64,000 bases of DNA, from the NCBI RefSeq assembly GCF_002105535.1, contig NZ_CP015848.1, forward strand, positions 3,700,926 to 3,764,925, written 5' to 3'. Under the pieces are notes generated by a model that was given only the letters and a program-made list of their open reading frames with translations, searched no databases and was not told the DNA's origin. Position numbers and translations under genes: made by a program. The stretch is from Magnetospirillum sp. ME-1. GTDB lineage: Bacteria > Pseudomonadota > Alphaproteobacteria > Rhodospirillales > Magnetospirillaceae. Each line of letters starts with the position of its first letter. Within the stretch, counting starts at the first letter, position 1. Shown one piece after another: positions 56,792-64,000 of the stretch.

Positions 56792-57823
56792 ATGTCCCGC
56801 CGCCGCACCCTTCGCACGCCCCAGGACCTGCTCGACGCCGGATTGATCTCCGATGCCCGGGCGGTCGACGAGGTCGCCCGCGCCTATGCCGTGGCCCTGA
56901 CGCCGGCGGTGGCGGACCTGATCGACCCGGCCGATCCCCATGACCCCATCGCCCGGCAATACGTGCCCTCGGCCGAGGAACTGGTCACCACGGCGGAGGA
57001 ACGGGCCGACCCCATCGGCGACGCAGCCTACAGCCCGGTGAAGGGCCTCGTCCACCGCTACCCCGACCGGGTGCTGCTGACGCCGCTGCTGGTCTGCCCG
57101 GTCTATTGCCGCTTCTGCTTCCGGCGGGCGCGGGTGGGCGATGCCGAGGCCACCATGACCGAGGCGGAGATGGATTCCGCCCTGGCCTATGTGGCGGAGC
57201 GGCCCCAAATCCGCGAGGTGATCCTGACCGGCGGCGACCCGCTGATGCTGGGCGAGACCCGTCTGGGGGCGCTGCTGGCCCGCATCCGGGCCATTCCCCA
57301 TGTGGACCTGATCCGCATCCACTCCCGCGTGCCGGTGAGCGACCCCAAGCGGATCACCGCCGCCCTGGCCCGCCTGCTGGGGGACGGCGAAAAGCCGGTA
57401 TGGCTGGCCGTCCACGTCAACCACGCGCGCGAGCTTTCCCCCGCCGCCTGCGCCGGACTTGGGCTTCTGGCCCGCGCCGGCGTGCCGCTGTTGTCCCAGA
57501 CCGTGCTGCTGAAGGGCGTCAACGACACGGTCGAAACGCTGGAAGAGCTGTTCCGCGCCCTGGTGCGCAACCGGGTGCGGCCCTATTACCTGCACCACCC
57601 CGATCTGGCGCCCGGCACCGGCCATTTCCGCCCGACCATCGCGAAGGGCCAGGCCCTGATGCGCACCTTGCGTGGCCGCCTGTCGGGCATCGCCCAGCCC
57701 ACCTATGTGCTCGACATCCCCGGCGGCGCGGGCAAGGTGCCGGTGGGGCCCGGCTATTGGGATGGGGAGGGCGCGACGGTGACCGATCCCCAGGGCGGCG
57801 AACACCCCTATCTCCCGGGGTGA
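56792..57823 (+). CDS. epmB: EF-P beta-lysylation protein EpmB (radical SAM lysine 2,3-aminomutase type)
   Basis: A 343-residue radical SAM enzyme. The cluster motif C-x3-C-x2-C is present as CPVYCRFC, followed by FRRARVG. It resembles lysine 2,3-aminomutase but is shorter, as EpmB is. The PLP-binding Lys is likely in DIPGGAGKVPV near the C terminus. EpmB makes (R)-beta-lysine for EpmA. The gene lies between epmA (divergent) and efp (73 bp downstream, same strand). Confidence 0.92.
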   Translation: MSRRRTLRTPQDLLDAGLISDARAVDEVARAYAVALTPAVADLIDPADPHDPIARQYVPSAEELVTTAEERADPIGDAAYSPVKGLVHRYPDRVLLTPLLVCPVYCRFCFRRARVGDAEATMTEAEMDSALAYVAERPQIREVILTGGDPLMLGETRLGALLARIRAIPHVDLIRIHSRVPVSDPKRITAALARLLGDGEKPVWLAVHVNHARELSPAACAGLGLLARAGVPLLSQTVLLKGVNDTVETLEELFRALVRNRVRPYYLHHPDLAPGTGHFRPTIAKGQALMRTLRGRLSGIAQPTYVLDIPGGAGKVPVGPGYWDGEGATVTDPQGGEHPYLPG

Positions 57824-57896
57824 CGGCTATTCTTGCCTTCCCCCAGGCGACCTGATAGGGTCCGCGCCAATTTCCTTAAGCCCTGTTGGAACTCCC

Positions 57897-58463
57897 ATGA
57901 AGATCAACGCCAACCTGATTCGCCCCGGCAACATTCTCGAGCATAACGGCCGCCAGTACGCCGTGCTGAAGATCCAGATCGTCCAGCCCGGCAAGGGCGG
58001 CGCCTTCATCACCGTGGAAATGCGCGACATCCGCACCGGCAACAAGACCAACGAGCGCTGGCGCACCGCAGACACCGTCGAGAAGTGCAACGTCGAGGCC
58101 AAGGAATGCACGTTCCTGTTCCGTGACGATTCCATCATGACCTTCATGGATTCCGAGAGCTTCGAGCAGTTCACCATGCCCAACGACACCCTGGGCGACA
58201 CCATCGGCTTCCTGCAGGACGGCATGGTGGTCGAGGTGGATTTCGTCGAGGGTTCGCCCGTCTCCATCACCCTGCCGGAAAAGGTGGTGATGAAGGTGGT
58301 CGAGGCCGATCCGGTGGTGAAGGGCCAGACCGCGTCGTCGTCCTACAAGCCGGCCAAGCTGGAAAACGGCATGAAGATCCTGGTCCCCCCCTTCCTGGAG
58401 GAAGGCGAGGTGATCATCGTCAGCACCGCCGACTGCACCTATGTCGAGCGGTTCAAGGGCTAA
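57897..58463 (+). CDS. efp: Elongation factor P
   Basis: A 188-residue protein of standard length. It starts MKINANLIRPGNILEHNGR and has the modification loop QPGKGGAF with Lys33 as the residue to be lysylated. The terminal IVSTADCTYVERF is also conserved. It relieves ribosome stalling at polyproline. Several proteins in this window have long Pro stretches (1355, 59344), which would need it. The modification enzymes are next to it. The downstream phosphatase starts 3 bp after its stop, so the two may be co-transcribed. Confidence 0.96.
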   Translation: MKINANLIRPGNILEHNGRQYAVLKIQIVQPGKGGAFITVEMRDIRTGNKTNERWRTADTVEKCNVEAKECTFLFRDDSIMTFMDSESFEQFTMPNDTLGDTIGFLQDGMVVEVDFVEGSPVSITLPEKVVMKVVEADPVVKGQTASSSYKPAKLENGMKILVPPFLEEGEVIIVSTADCTYVERFKG

Positions 58464-58466
58464 GCG

Positions 58467-59264
58467 GTGATCATTCGCTCCGCCCTGCTCAACGTCATGA
58501 TGGGGGCGGCCCGCAAGGCCGCCCGCAACCTCGTCCGCGATTACGGCGAGGTGGCGCAGCTGCAGGTGTCCAAGAAGGGCCCCGCCGACTTCGTGTCCTC
58601 GGCCGACTTGAAGGCCGAGAAGACGCTGCGTGCCGAGCTGAAGAAGGCCCGTCCCGGCTTCGGCTTCCTGCTGGAAGAGGGCGGCGAGGTCGCCGGCGAC
58701 GACAAAAGCCACCGCTGGATCATCGATCCCATCGACGGCACCACCAACTTCCTGCACGGCATCCCCAATTTCTGCATCTCCATCGCGCTGGAGCGTGACG
58801 GTGAGCTTTTCGCCGGCGTGGTCTACCAGCCGCTGGGCGACGAGATGTTCCATGCGGAAAAGGGTGCCGGCGCCTTCCTGAACGAGCATCGCCTGCGGGT
58901 CTCCGCCCGGCGCAAGCTGGAAGACACCCTGATCGCCACCGGCATTCCCTTCCACGGCCGCCCGGGCCACGAGGTCTTCTTGAAGGAGCTGGGCGCGGTG
59001 ATGGGCCAGGTGGCGGGAATCCGCCGTTTCGGTTCGGCGGCTCTCGATCTCGCCTATGTGGCGGCCGGGCGCTGCGACGGCTATTGGGAAACCGGCATCC
59101 AGCCGTGGGACATCGCGGCGGGCATCGTGCTGGTCAAGGAAGCCGGCGGCTACGTCACCGATTTCCAGGGTGGCTCGAAGATGCTGGACAACGGCCAGGT
59201 GCTGGCCGCCAACGACCATCTGCACCAGCCGCTGCTGAAACTGCTGAAAGCGGCGCGGGGATAG
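58467..59264 (+). CDS. suhB: Inositol monophosphatase family enzyme
   Basis: A 265-residue enzyme. The metal-binding motifs are in EEGGEVAGDD (Glu), DPIDGTTNFLHGIPNF and, near the end, WDIAAGIVLVKEAGGYVTD. It hydrolyses inositol phosphate or related substrates. The start is GTG (58467), 3 bp past the efp stop, with AAGGG upstream. The family also contains NADP phosphatases and fructose-1,6-bisphosphatases, so the exact substrate is not settled, although SuhB is the usual name for this type. Confidence 0.88.
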   Translation: MIIRSALLNVMMGAARKAARNLVRDYGEVAQLQVSKKGPADFVSSADLKAEKTLRAELKKARPGFGFLLEEGGEVAGDDKSHRWIIDPIDGTTNFLHGIPNFCISIALERDGELFAGVVYQPLGDEMFHAEKGAGAFLNEHRLRVSARRKLEDTLIATGIPFHGRPGHEVFLKELGAVMGQVAGIRRFGSAALDLAYVAAGRCDGYWETGIQPWDIAAGIVLVKEAGGYVTDFQGGSKMLDNGQVLAANDHLHQPLLKLLKAARG

Positions 59265-59343
59265 GGTTGTGGCCGGACTCGCGTTCGGCTAGATTCCTTG
59301 ATTACGAAAAGAACGAGGGACTTCCAGCCGGGAGAGGGACGTG

Positions 59344-60594
59344 ATGATCAGGGGGAGAAACGTCGCGTTGCTGGCGCTGGGAGCGCTTGTTTCCGTCGCG
59401 GCCGCGCCCGCATCCGCCCAGGTGGTGGTGGGTGAGTATCGCCCCAGCGTCGACGTCAACTGGGACGTGCTGGACAAGCTGGGGCCGGAACCCACCCTGC
59501 CGGGCCTGGTGACCCGTCCGCCCTCGGCCGCCATTCCCGGGACCGCTCCACGCCCCGTGGCACGGCCCGCCTCCCCTAAGGCCGGCGCGTTCAAGTCCTA
59601 TGTCGAGGCGGCCCCCAAGGCCGCCGCGCCCAAGGCCGTCACGACCAAGCCCAAGGCCGAGCCCAAGGCCGAGCCCAAGGCCGAGCTCGCCGCGACCGCG
59701 CCTGCTCCCAAGGCCGAGATTCCCGCCGCCCTGCCCCCCAAGACCCCCGAGCCGGTCAAGGCCGAGCCGGTCAAGGTTGTCGAGGCCCCCAAGGCATCGG
59801 GTCCCGCTCCCAAGCCGGCCAAGCCCGACATCGCGGCCGAGGTGCCTCCGCCGCCGCCCAAGGCTGCCGCCAAGGTCGAGCCGGTGAAGCCCGAGCCGTC
59901 CAAGGCCCCCGAACCTCCCAAGGCTGAACCTCCCAAGGCCGAGCCGGTCAAGGTCGAACCGCCCAAGGTGGTCGAGGCCCCCAAGGTTCCCGAGCCGGTC
60001 AAGGCGCCGGAACCCGCCTCGGCGGTGCAGTTCGTCAAGACCCCGCCGCCCGCCGCCGCTCCGGCCCCGGTCTCGGCTCCGGCGCCCGCCGCGCCCGCGC
60101 CCATGCCGGTGGTTCCCGCCCCCGTGGTACAGGCTCCGCCCATGGCTCCGCCGCTGCCCGTGGCCCCGCCGCCGGTGGTCGCGCCCGCTCCGGTGGTTGC
60201 GCCGCCCGCTCCGGTGGTCGCTCCCCCGCCTGCGCCGGCGCCCCAACTGGCGGCCCTGCCGCCCGCCCAGCCCAGCCGCAAGGGCGACAACCTGACGGTG
60301 CCCTTCGCCACCGACAGCTCGCATCTGCCGGAATCGGCCCGCGCCGAACTGGACCGCCTGGCCCAGCGCATGGACAAGGACGAAAGCCTGAACCTGCAAC
60401 TGCTGGCCTATGCCGCCGGCGACGAGGCCAACGCCAGCAAGGCGCGGCGTCTGTCGCTGTCGCGCGCGCTGGAGGTGCGCAAGTACCTGATGGAGATGGG
60501 CGTGCGCTCCACCCGCATCGAGGTCCGCGCGCTGGGCAACAAGGTGGAGAGCGGCGCCGCCGACCGCGTCGACGCCATGCTGGTGGCGCGCTAG
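59344..60594 (+). CDS. OmpA-like protein with long Lys/Pro/Ala linker
   Basis: A 416-residue exported protein. The signal peptide ends at APASAQV. A long low-complexity region (about 85-310) is made of KAEP, PKA and APAP-type repeats and could span the periplasm, as in TonB. The C-terminal OmpA-like domain (about 315-415: FATDSSHLPESARAELDRLAQ, then LSLSRALEVRKYLMEMGVRSTRIEVRALG) would bind peptidoglycan. A GTG three bases earlier is an alternative start. The two following genes encode a proton-channel-like and another OmpA-like protein, so they may form one envelope system. Confidence 0.8.
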   Translation: MIRGRNVALLALGALVSVAAAPASAQVVVGEYRPSVDVNWDVLDKLGPEPTLPGLVTRPPSAAIPGTAPRPVARPASPKAGAFKSYVEAAPKAAAPKAVTTKPKAEPKAEPKAELAATAPAPKAEIPAALPPKTPEPVKAEPVKVVEAPKASGPAPKPAKPDIAAEVPPPPPKAAAKVEPVKPEPSKAPEPPKAEPPKAEPVKVEPPKVVEAPKVPEPVKAPEPASAVQFVKTPPPAAAPAPVSAPAPAAPAPMPVVPAPVVQAPPMAPPLPVAPPPVVAPAPVVAPPAPVVAPPPAPAPQLAALPPAQPSRKGDNLTVPFATDSSHLPESARAELDRLAQRMDKDESLNLQLLAYAAGDEANASKARRLSLSRALEVRKYLMEMGVRSTRIEVRALGNKVESGAADRVDAMLVAR

Positions 60595-60697
60595 GGGCTG
60601 CCCGCCGTATTTCGGACATGATCGCGTGCCAGGGTGAGCGGCGCGCGGGACTGCCCGCCTGCCGCCAGACCGCCTGTCGCCTGATCGAGAGCCGCCC

Positions 60698-61846
60698 ATG
60701 ATCCGTCCCACCCGCTACCTGCTGCGCATGGCCGCCTTTCTGGTGCTGGTCGCCGCCCTTGCGGCGCTGCTGCACGAGGGGCTGATGGCGGCCTTCGCCC
60801 ACAATCCGGCGCTGAACGCCCTGCTGTTCGGCGTGTTCCTGGTGGGAATCGTGCTCAATTTCCGCCAGGTGATGCTGCTCACCCCCGAGGTGGAGTGGCT
60901 GGACAACTGGCGCAAGGGCCAGCCCGCCCTGTCGGGGCGCCTGCGCCTGCTGGCCCCCATGGCCGGCATGATGGGCGAGCGCCAGGGACGGTTCAGCCTG
61001 TCGGCCATGGCGCTGCGCTCGGTGCTGGATTCCATCGCCGCCCGTCTGGAGGAGCAGCGCGACCTGTCGCGCTACGTGGTCGGGCTGATGATCTTCCTGG
61101 GCCTGTTGGGCACCTTCTGGGGCCTGTCGCAGACGGTGGGCTCGGTGGGCGAGGTGATCGCCTCGCTGGCCATCGGCGGCGCGGATCCGGCGGCGGCCTT
61201 CGAGGGCCTCAAGGCGGGCATGGCCAAGCCCCTGGCCGGCATGGGCACCGCCTTTTCCACCTCGCTGTTCGGCCTGGCCGGGTCGCTGGCGCTGGGTTTC
61301 CTCGACCTCAATGCCGGTCAGGCGCAGAACGCCTTCTACAACGAGCTGGAGGAATGGCTGGCCGGGCAGACCCGCCTGGGCTCCGGCGGCCCGCTGAGCT
61401 CGGTCGAGGAAGGCGGCGCCGGCCAATCGGTGCCCGCCTATATCCAGGCGCTGCTGGAACAGACCGCCGATTCCCTCGACAATCTCCAGCGGGTGATCGC
61501 CCGGGGCGAGGACAATCGCGGCGCCGTCAACGCCTCGCTCACCCTGCTGACCGAGAAGTTGTCGGCGCTGACCGATCACATGAAGGTGGAGCAGTCGCTG
61601 CTCTTGAAGCTGGGCGAAGGGCAGCTGGAGACTCGCGCCCTGATGGCCCGCATGGTCGAGGGCGGCGCCGGCGGCGGCATGGACGACGCCAGCCGTAACC
61701 ATCTGCGCAGCCTGGACGGCAGCATGAAGCGGCTGGTGGACGAGACGGTGGCCAGCCGCGACCAGCTGACCGCCGAGCTGCGCAACGAGATCCGGCTGCT
61801 GGCGCGCACCATCGCCGCCATCGCCGAGGAACCGCTGGAGCGCTGA
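60698..61846 (+). CDS. MotA/TolQ/ExbB-like proton channel protein
   Basis: A 382-residue membrane protein with two early helices (about 10-30, 40-58) and a pair further on around LMIFLGLLGTFWGLSQTVGSVG and GTAFSTSLFGLAGSLALG, the pore-forming part of the family. The rest is cytoplasmic and helical. The next gene, 4 bp later, has a MotB-like transmembrane Asp and an OmpA domain, so the two probably make a proton-driven stator-like unit. No flagellar genes or TolA/TonB are adjacent. The task is unknown: perhaps envelope integrity. Confidence 0.75.
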   Translation: MIRPTRYLLRMAAFLVLVAALAALLHEGLMAAFAHNPALNALLFGVFLVGIVLNFRQVMLLTPEVEWLDNWRKGQPALSGRLRLLAPMAGMMGERQGRFSLSAMALRSVLDSIAARLEEQRDLSRYVVGLMIFLGLLGTFWGLSQTVGSVGEVIASLAIGGADPAAAFEGLKAGMAKPLAGMGTAFSTSLFGLAGSLALGFLDLNAGQAQNAFYNELEEWLAGQTRLGSGGPLSSVEEGGAGQSVPAYIQALLEQTADSLDNLQRVIARGEDNRGAVNASLTLLTEKLSALTDHMKVEQSLLLKLGEGQLETRALMARMVEGGAGGGMDDASRNHLRSLDGSMKRLVDETVASRDQLTAELRNEIRLLARTIAAIAEEPLER

Positions 61847-61849
61847 TCC

Positions 61850-62851
61850 ATGCCTCTGGCCCGCCGCGCCCGCCGCTCCGTCGATATCTGGCCCGGCTTC
61901 GTCGATGCCCTGGCGACGCTGATCATGGTCATCGTCTTTTTGCTGATGATCTTCGTGCTGGCCCAGTTCTTCCTGGGCCAGGCGCTGTCGGGCCGCCAGA
62001 AGGCCCTGGACGATCTGGGCCGCGAGATGGCCGCCCTGGCCGAGAAGCTCAACCTGCAGACCAAGGCCAACGCCGCCCTGCAGCTGGAGTTGGAAAGCAG
62101 CCGGGCGGACAAGGCCAAGATGGAGGCCTGGGCGGCGGGGGTTCACCAGGACATGGCGGCGCTGCTGGCCTTGAAGGACGAGAAGGAGGCCGAACTGGCC
62201 GCCGAGAAGAAGATCTCGGACGAGGGCCGCGCCCAGCTGGCCCTGCTCAACCAGCAGATGGCGGCGCTGAAGGACGAACTGGCCCGCCTCACCGCCGCGC
62301 TGGAAGCCTCGGAAGCCCGCGACAAGGAACAGAAGGCCCAGATCTCGGATTTGGGCAAGCGGCTCAACGTGGCGCTGGCCGGCAAGGTGGAGGAACTGCA
62401 GAAGTTCCGCTCGGAATTCTTCGGCCGCCTGCGCAAGGTGCTGGGCGACCATCCCGGCATCCGCATCGAGGGCGACCGCTTCGTCTTCCAGTCGGAATTG
62501 CTGTTCGAGACCGGCTCGGCCGATCTCGGCCCCGAGGGGCGCGAGCAGGTGAGCAAGCTGGCCGCCACCGTGCGCGAGATCAGCGCCGGCATGCCCAAGG
62601 GCCTCAACTGGGTGCTGCGCGTCGACGGCCATACCGACAAACGCCCCATCACTTCGGGCAAGTTCCCCTCCAACTGGGAACTGTCCACGGCGCGCGCCAT
62701 CACGGTGCTGCGGGCGCTCGCCGCCGACGGCGTGCCCAAGGATCGCCTCGCCGCGGCCGGATTCGGCGAGTTCCAGCCGGTGGACAACGGCAAGACCGAG
62801 GCCGCCTACGCAAAGAACCGCCGGATCGAGATCAGGTTCGATCAGCGGTAG
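61850..62851 (+). CDS. MotB/OmpA-like peptidoglycan-binding protein
   Basis: A 333-residue protein. The single N-terminal helix carries the conserved proton-carrying Asp in the WPGFVDALATLIMVIVF segment. A long coiled-coil (about 45-195, rich in KALDDLG, EKKISDEGRA and LNQQMAALKDEL) follows. The C-terminal OmpA domain has FVFQSELLFETGSADLG and VDGHTDKRP, the peptidoglycan contact. It is the stator-like partner of the preceding protein (4-bp gap). The coiled-coil is longer than in MotB. Confidence 0.8.
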   Translation: MPLARRARRSVDIWPGFVDALATLIMVIVFLLMIFVLAQFFLGQALSGRQKALDDLGREMAALAEKLNLQTKANAALQLELESSRADKAKMEAWAAGVHQDMAALLALKDEKEAELAAEKKISDEGRAQLALLNQQMAALKDELARLTAALEASEARDKEQKAQISDLGKRLNVALAGKVEELQKFRSEFFGRLRKVLGDHPGIRIEGDRFVFQSELLFETGSADLGPEGREQVSKLAATVREISAGMPKGLNWVLRVDGHTDKRPITSGKFPSNWELSTARAITVLRALAADGVPKDRLAAAGFGEFQPVDNGKTEAAYAKNRRIEIRFDQR

Positions 62852-62865
62852 GCTTGGCAGCGTTA

Positions 62866-62926
62866 GGGCCGGGACGACCCGCGCCCCTTATCCCTCATCG
62901 TCCGGGACGGCCCGGGTCATGCGGAG
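62866..62926 (+). ncRNA. Guanidine-II (mini-ykkC) riboswitch candidate
   Basis: Two short hairpins, each with an ACGR loop, precede the SugE-type gene. Hairpin 1 has ggg (62871-62873), loop ACGA (62874-62877) and ccc (62878-62880), with outer pairing to the flanking gggc/gccc. Hairpin 2 has ccggg (62902-62906), loop ACGG (62907-62910) and cccgg (62911-62915). Paired ACGR loops are the hallmark of the guanidine-II riboswitch, which controls Gdx/SugE exporters by exposing the ribosome site when guanidinium binds. The GGAG site at 62923-62926 lies 8 nt after hairpin 2. This fits a translational switch. Confidence 0.85.
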
Positions 62927-62935
62927 CATTGCGAG

Positions 62936-63250
62936 ATGCCGTGGATTCTTCTTCTGCAGGCCGGATTGCTGGAAATCGGCTGGGCCGTGGGGCTGAAATA
63001 CGTGGACGGGCTGTCTCGGCCCATCCCCCTGGTGCTGACCGGGGCCGCCATGGTGGGCAGCGTGGTGCTGCTGGGCATGGCCATGCGCTCCCTTCCGCTG
63101 GGGACCGCCTATGCGGTGTGGACCGGCATCGGCAGCGTGGGAACGGTGATCGCCGGCATCATCTTGTTCGCCGAGCCCGCCGATGCCCTGCGCCTGGCCT
63201 GCATCGCCATGATCGTGGCGGGGATCATGGGCCTTAAATTGGCAGCGTGA
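62936..63250 (+). CDS. sugE: SMR-family guanidinium exporter (SugE/Gdx)
   Basis: A 104-residue four-helix protein, the normal SMR size. Glu13 in helix 1 (LLEIGWAVGLK) is the proton/substrate-coupling residue. The Gdx-type signatures LGTAYAVWTGIGSVGT and GIILFAEP are present. Gdx proteins export guanidinium in exchange for protons. The upstream ACGR-loop leader supports this substrate over a general quaternary-amine exporter. It is monocistronic, ending 30 bp before a palindromic repeat. Confidence 0.9.
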   Translation: MPWILLLQAGLLEIGWAVGLKYVDGLSRPIPLVLTGAAMVGSVVLLGMAMRSLPLGTAYAVWTGIGSVGTVIAGIILFAEPADALRLACIAMIVAGIMGLKLAA

Positions 63251-63280
63251 TCACGCCGCCGGCCTTTGCCCGACGCCTGA

Positions 63281-63386
63281 TGTCATCCCGAGCGAAGCCG
63301 AGGGATCTCCGCCTGCACCGGCGGTACCGGTTCCGAAAATCCGTGCCGGGACGAGATCCCTCCACCCTCCGGGCGTCGGGATGACA
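63281..63386. repeat. 106-bp palindromic element, copy 4 (inverted)
   Basis: The ends tgtcatcccgagcgaagccg and ggcgtcgggatgaca pair, with agggatctccgcctgc and cgagatccctccaccc inside. Opposite orientation to the 26490 and 55600 copies. It lies between the convergent sugE and the last gene. Confidence 0.85.
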
Positions 63387-63395
63387 GGTCGGTGA

Positions 63396-64000
63396 TTACT
63401 CGTCCTCGACCGTGAAGGCGTCCAGGATGTCCTCGAAGCCGCCGTCGATGTTGTCCGGCGCGATCTGGGCGAACAGGTCGAGGATGATCACCGCGTTCAA
63501 CAGGGCGTCGCGGCTGACCGAGTTGCGCATGCGCTCGGCCAGGTGCGAGTTCATCACCGACAGGTCCTGGTAGTGCTGCTTCAGCCCGTCCAGGGTCACC
63601 GGGCCGTCGGTGCCGGTCATGCGCTGCTGCACGATGGCCGACAACAGCCAGGACGAGAACGAGCGGAACAGGGTCTCCTGCTCGTCGGCGAACGGCAGGT
63701 GGAAGCGGGCCATGGGGCGCAGGAAACGGGTCAGCGGGCAGCCCGAGGTGGCGCAGACCAGCCCGATCAGCGAGCCCAGCCCCGCCTGCAGGGTGGTCTT
63801 GCTGACGATGGTGCGGTTTTCGGTATCGACCTCGACCACCGCCTTGGTGTGCGAGACACTGTCCTTGAAGGTGGGCAGGAACATGGCGATGCCCAGAGCC
63901 GCCGGGCAATAGGCGCAATCGTCGGACAGCGTGCAGTTGGGGCAGCGGTGATGGTCCAGCCGGGCCCAGTCGGGCTTGGGCGCGGTGGGGGGGATGTCCA
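63396..64000 (-). CDS. Hypothetical protein with four-Cys cluster (5' end outside window)
   Basis: The frame is open from the window edge to the stop at 63396, so at least 201 residues are seen and the start lies beyond 64000. Near the left of the visible part is Cys-x2-Cys-x6-Cys-x2-Cys (CPNCTLSDDCAYC), which could bind zinc or an FeS cluster. A helix-rich region follows (LRPMARFHLPFADEQETLF, LNAVIILDLFAQIAP) and the end is acidic (LDAFTVEDE). I do not recognise the family. It has no clear operon partner in the window. Confidence 0.65.
   Translation of the reverse strand, partial: DIPPTAPKPDWARLDHHRCPNCTLSDDCAYCPAALGIAMFLPTFKDSVSHTKAVVEVDTENRTIVSKTTLQAGLGSLIGLVCATSGCPLTRFLRPMARFHLPFADEQETLFRSFSSWLLSAIVQQRMTGTDGPVTLDGLKQHYQDLSVMNSHLAERMRNSVSRDALLNAVIILDLFAQIAPDNIDGGFEDILDAFTVEDE

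Noticed and set aside
60698-62851. Zorya-like defence pair (ZorA/ZorB)
   Set aside because: MotA- and OmpA-type proteins are present, but no ZorC/D or ZorE nuclease/helicase genes are adjacent, and the neighbourhood is housekeeping.

Overview
High-GC (about 65-70%) window from a free-living, respiratory alphaproteobacterium. Gene content (anaerobic phenylacetate-type cluster, many c-type cytochromes, PAS/GGDEF sensors, EpmA/EpmB/EF-P) fits a Rhodospirillales member such as Magnetospirillum. That assignment is an inference from gene content; no magnetosome genes, rRNA or tRNA genes were seen.

Layout. 1-2.8 kb: the edge of a PatZ-type protein acetyltransferase, an anchored Pro-rich protein, and a small toxin-antitoxin pair whose MazF/PemK toxin is frameshifted in a T5 run. 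3.1-11.3 kb: a + strand operon (hot-dog thioesterase, molybdopterin/FeS/membrane oxidoreductase, NDP-forming acyl-CoA synthetase, phenylacetate-CoA ligase). It best fits anaerobic phenylacetate oxidation: phenylacetate to phenylacetyl-CoA, then alpha-oxidation to phenylglyoxylate by a PadBCD-like complex. 11.3-17.6 kb: a - strand heavy-metal (probably copper) efflux and handling operon. 17.7-28 kb: mixed housekeeping and signalling (PilZ, RarD, ferritin-like protein, a LuxR-type regulator with a degenerate receiver, CHAP hydrolase, TAXI binding protein, cytochrome c, HrpB, NnrS-like protein, DUF59 protein). 28-35.4 kb: histidine kinase, dihydroorotase, asparagine synthase and two glycosyltransferases. 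35.5-36.8 kb: YgfZ and a VOC-fold protein.

36.8-45.2 kb is one 2,817-residue gene made almost wholly of an 8-residue repeat (L-S-x-T-Q-hydrophobic-x-x, 24 bp), with a roughly 1-kb higher-order period on top. It has no recognisable domain, signal peptide or secretion signal and is the main unexplained object here.

45.4-64 kb: YciB/IspZ, two large cyclic-di-GMP proteins, GlmS/GlmU, phosphoglycolate phosphatase, an NsrR-like regulator, the complete EF-P lysylation set (EpmA, EpmB, EF-P), an inositol monophosphatase-family enzyme, a three-gene envelope block (OmpA-like, MotA/TolQ-like, MotB/OmpA-like), and a SugE/Gdx exporter preceded by what looks like a guanidine-II (mini-ykkC) riboswitch. A Cys-rich protein runs off the end.

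A family of palindromic elements of about 106 bp (four copies, both orientations) and several related palindromes sit in intergenic gaps, mostly between convergent genes, where they could act as bidirectional terminators.
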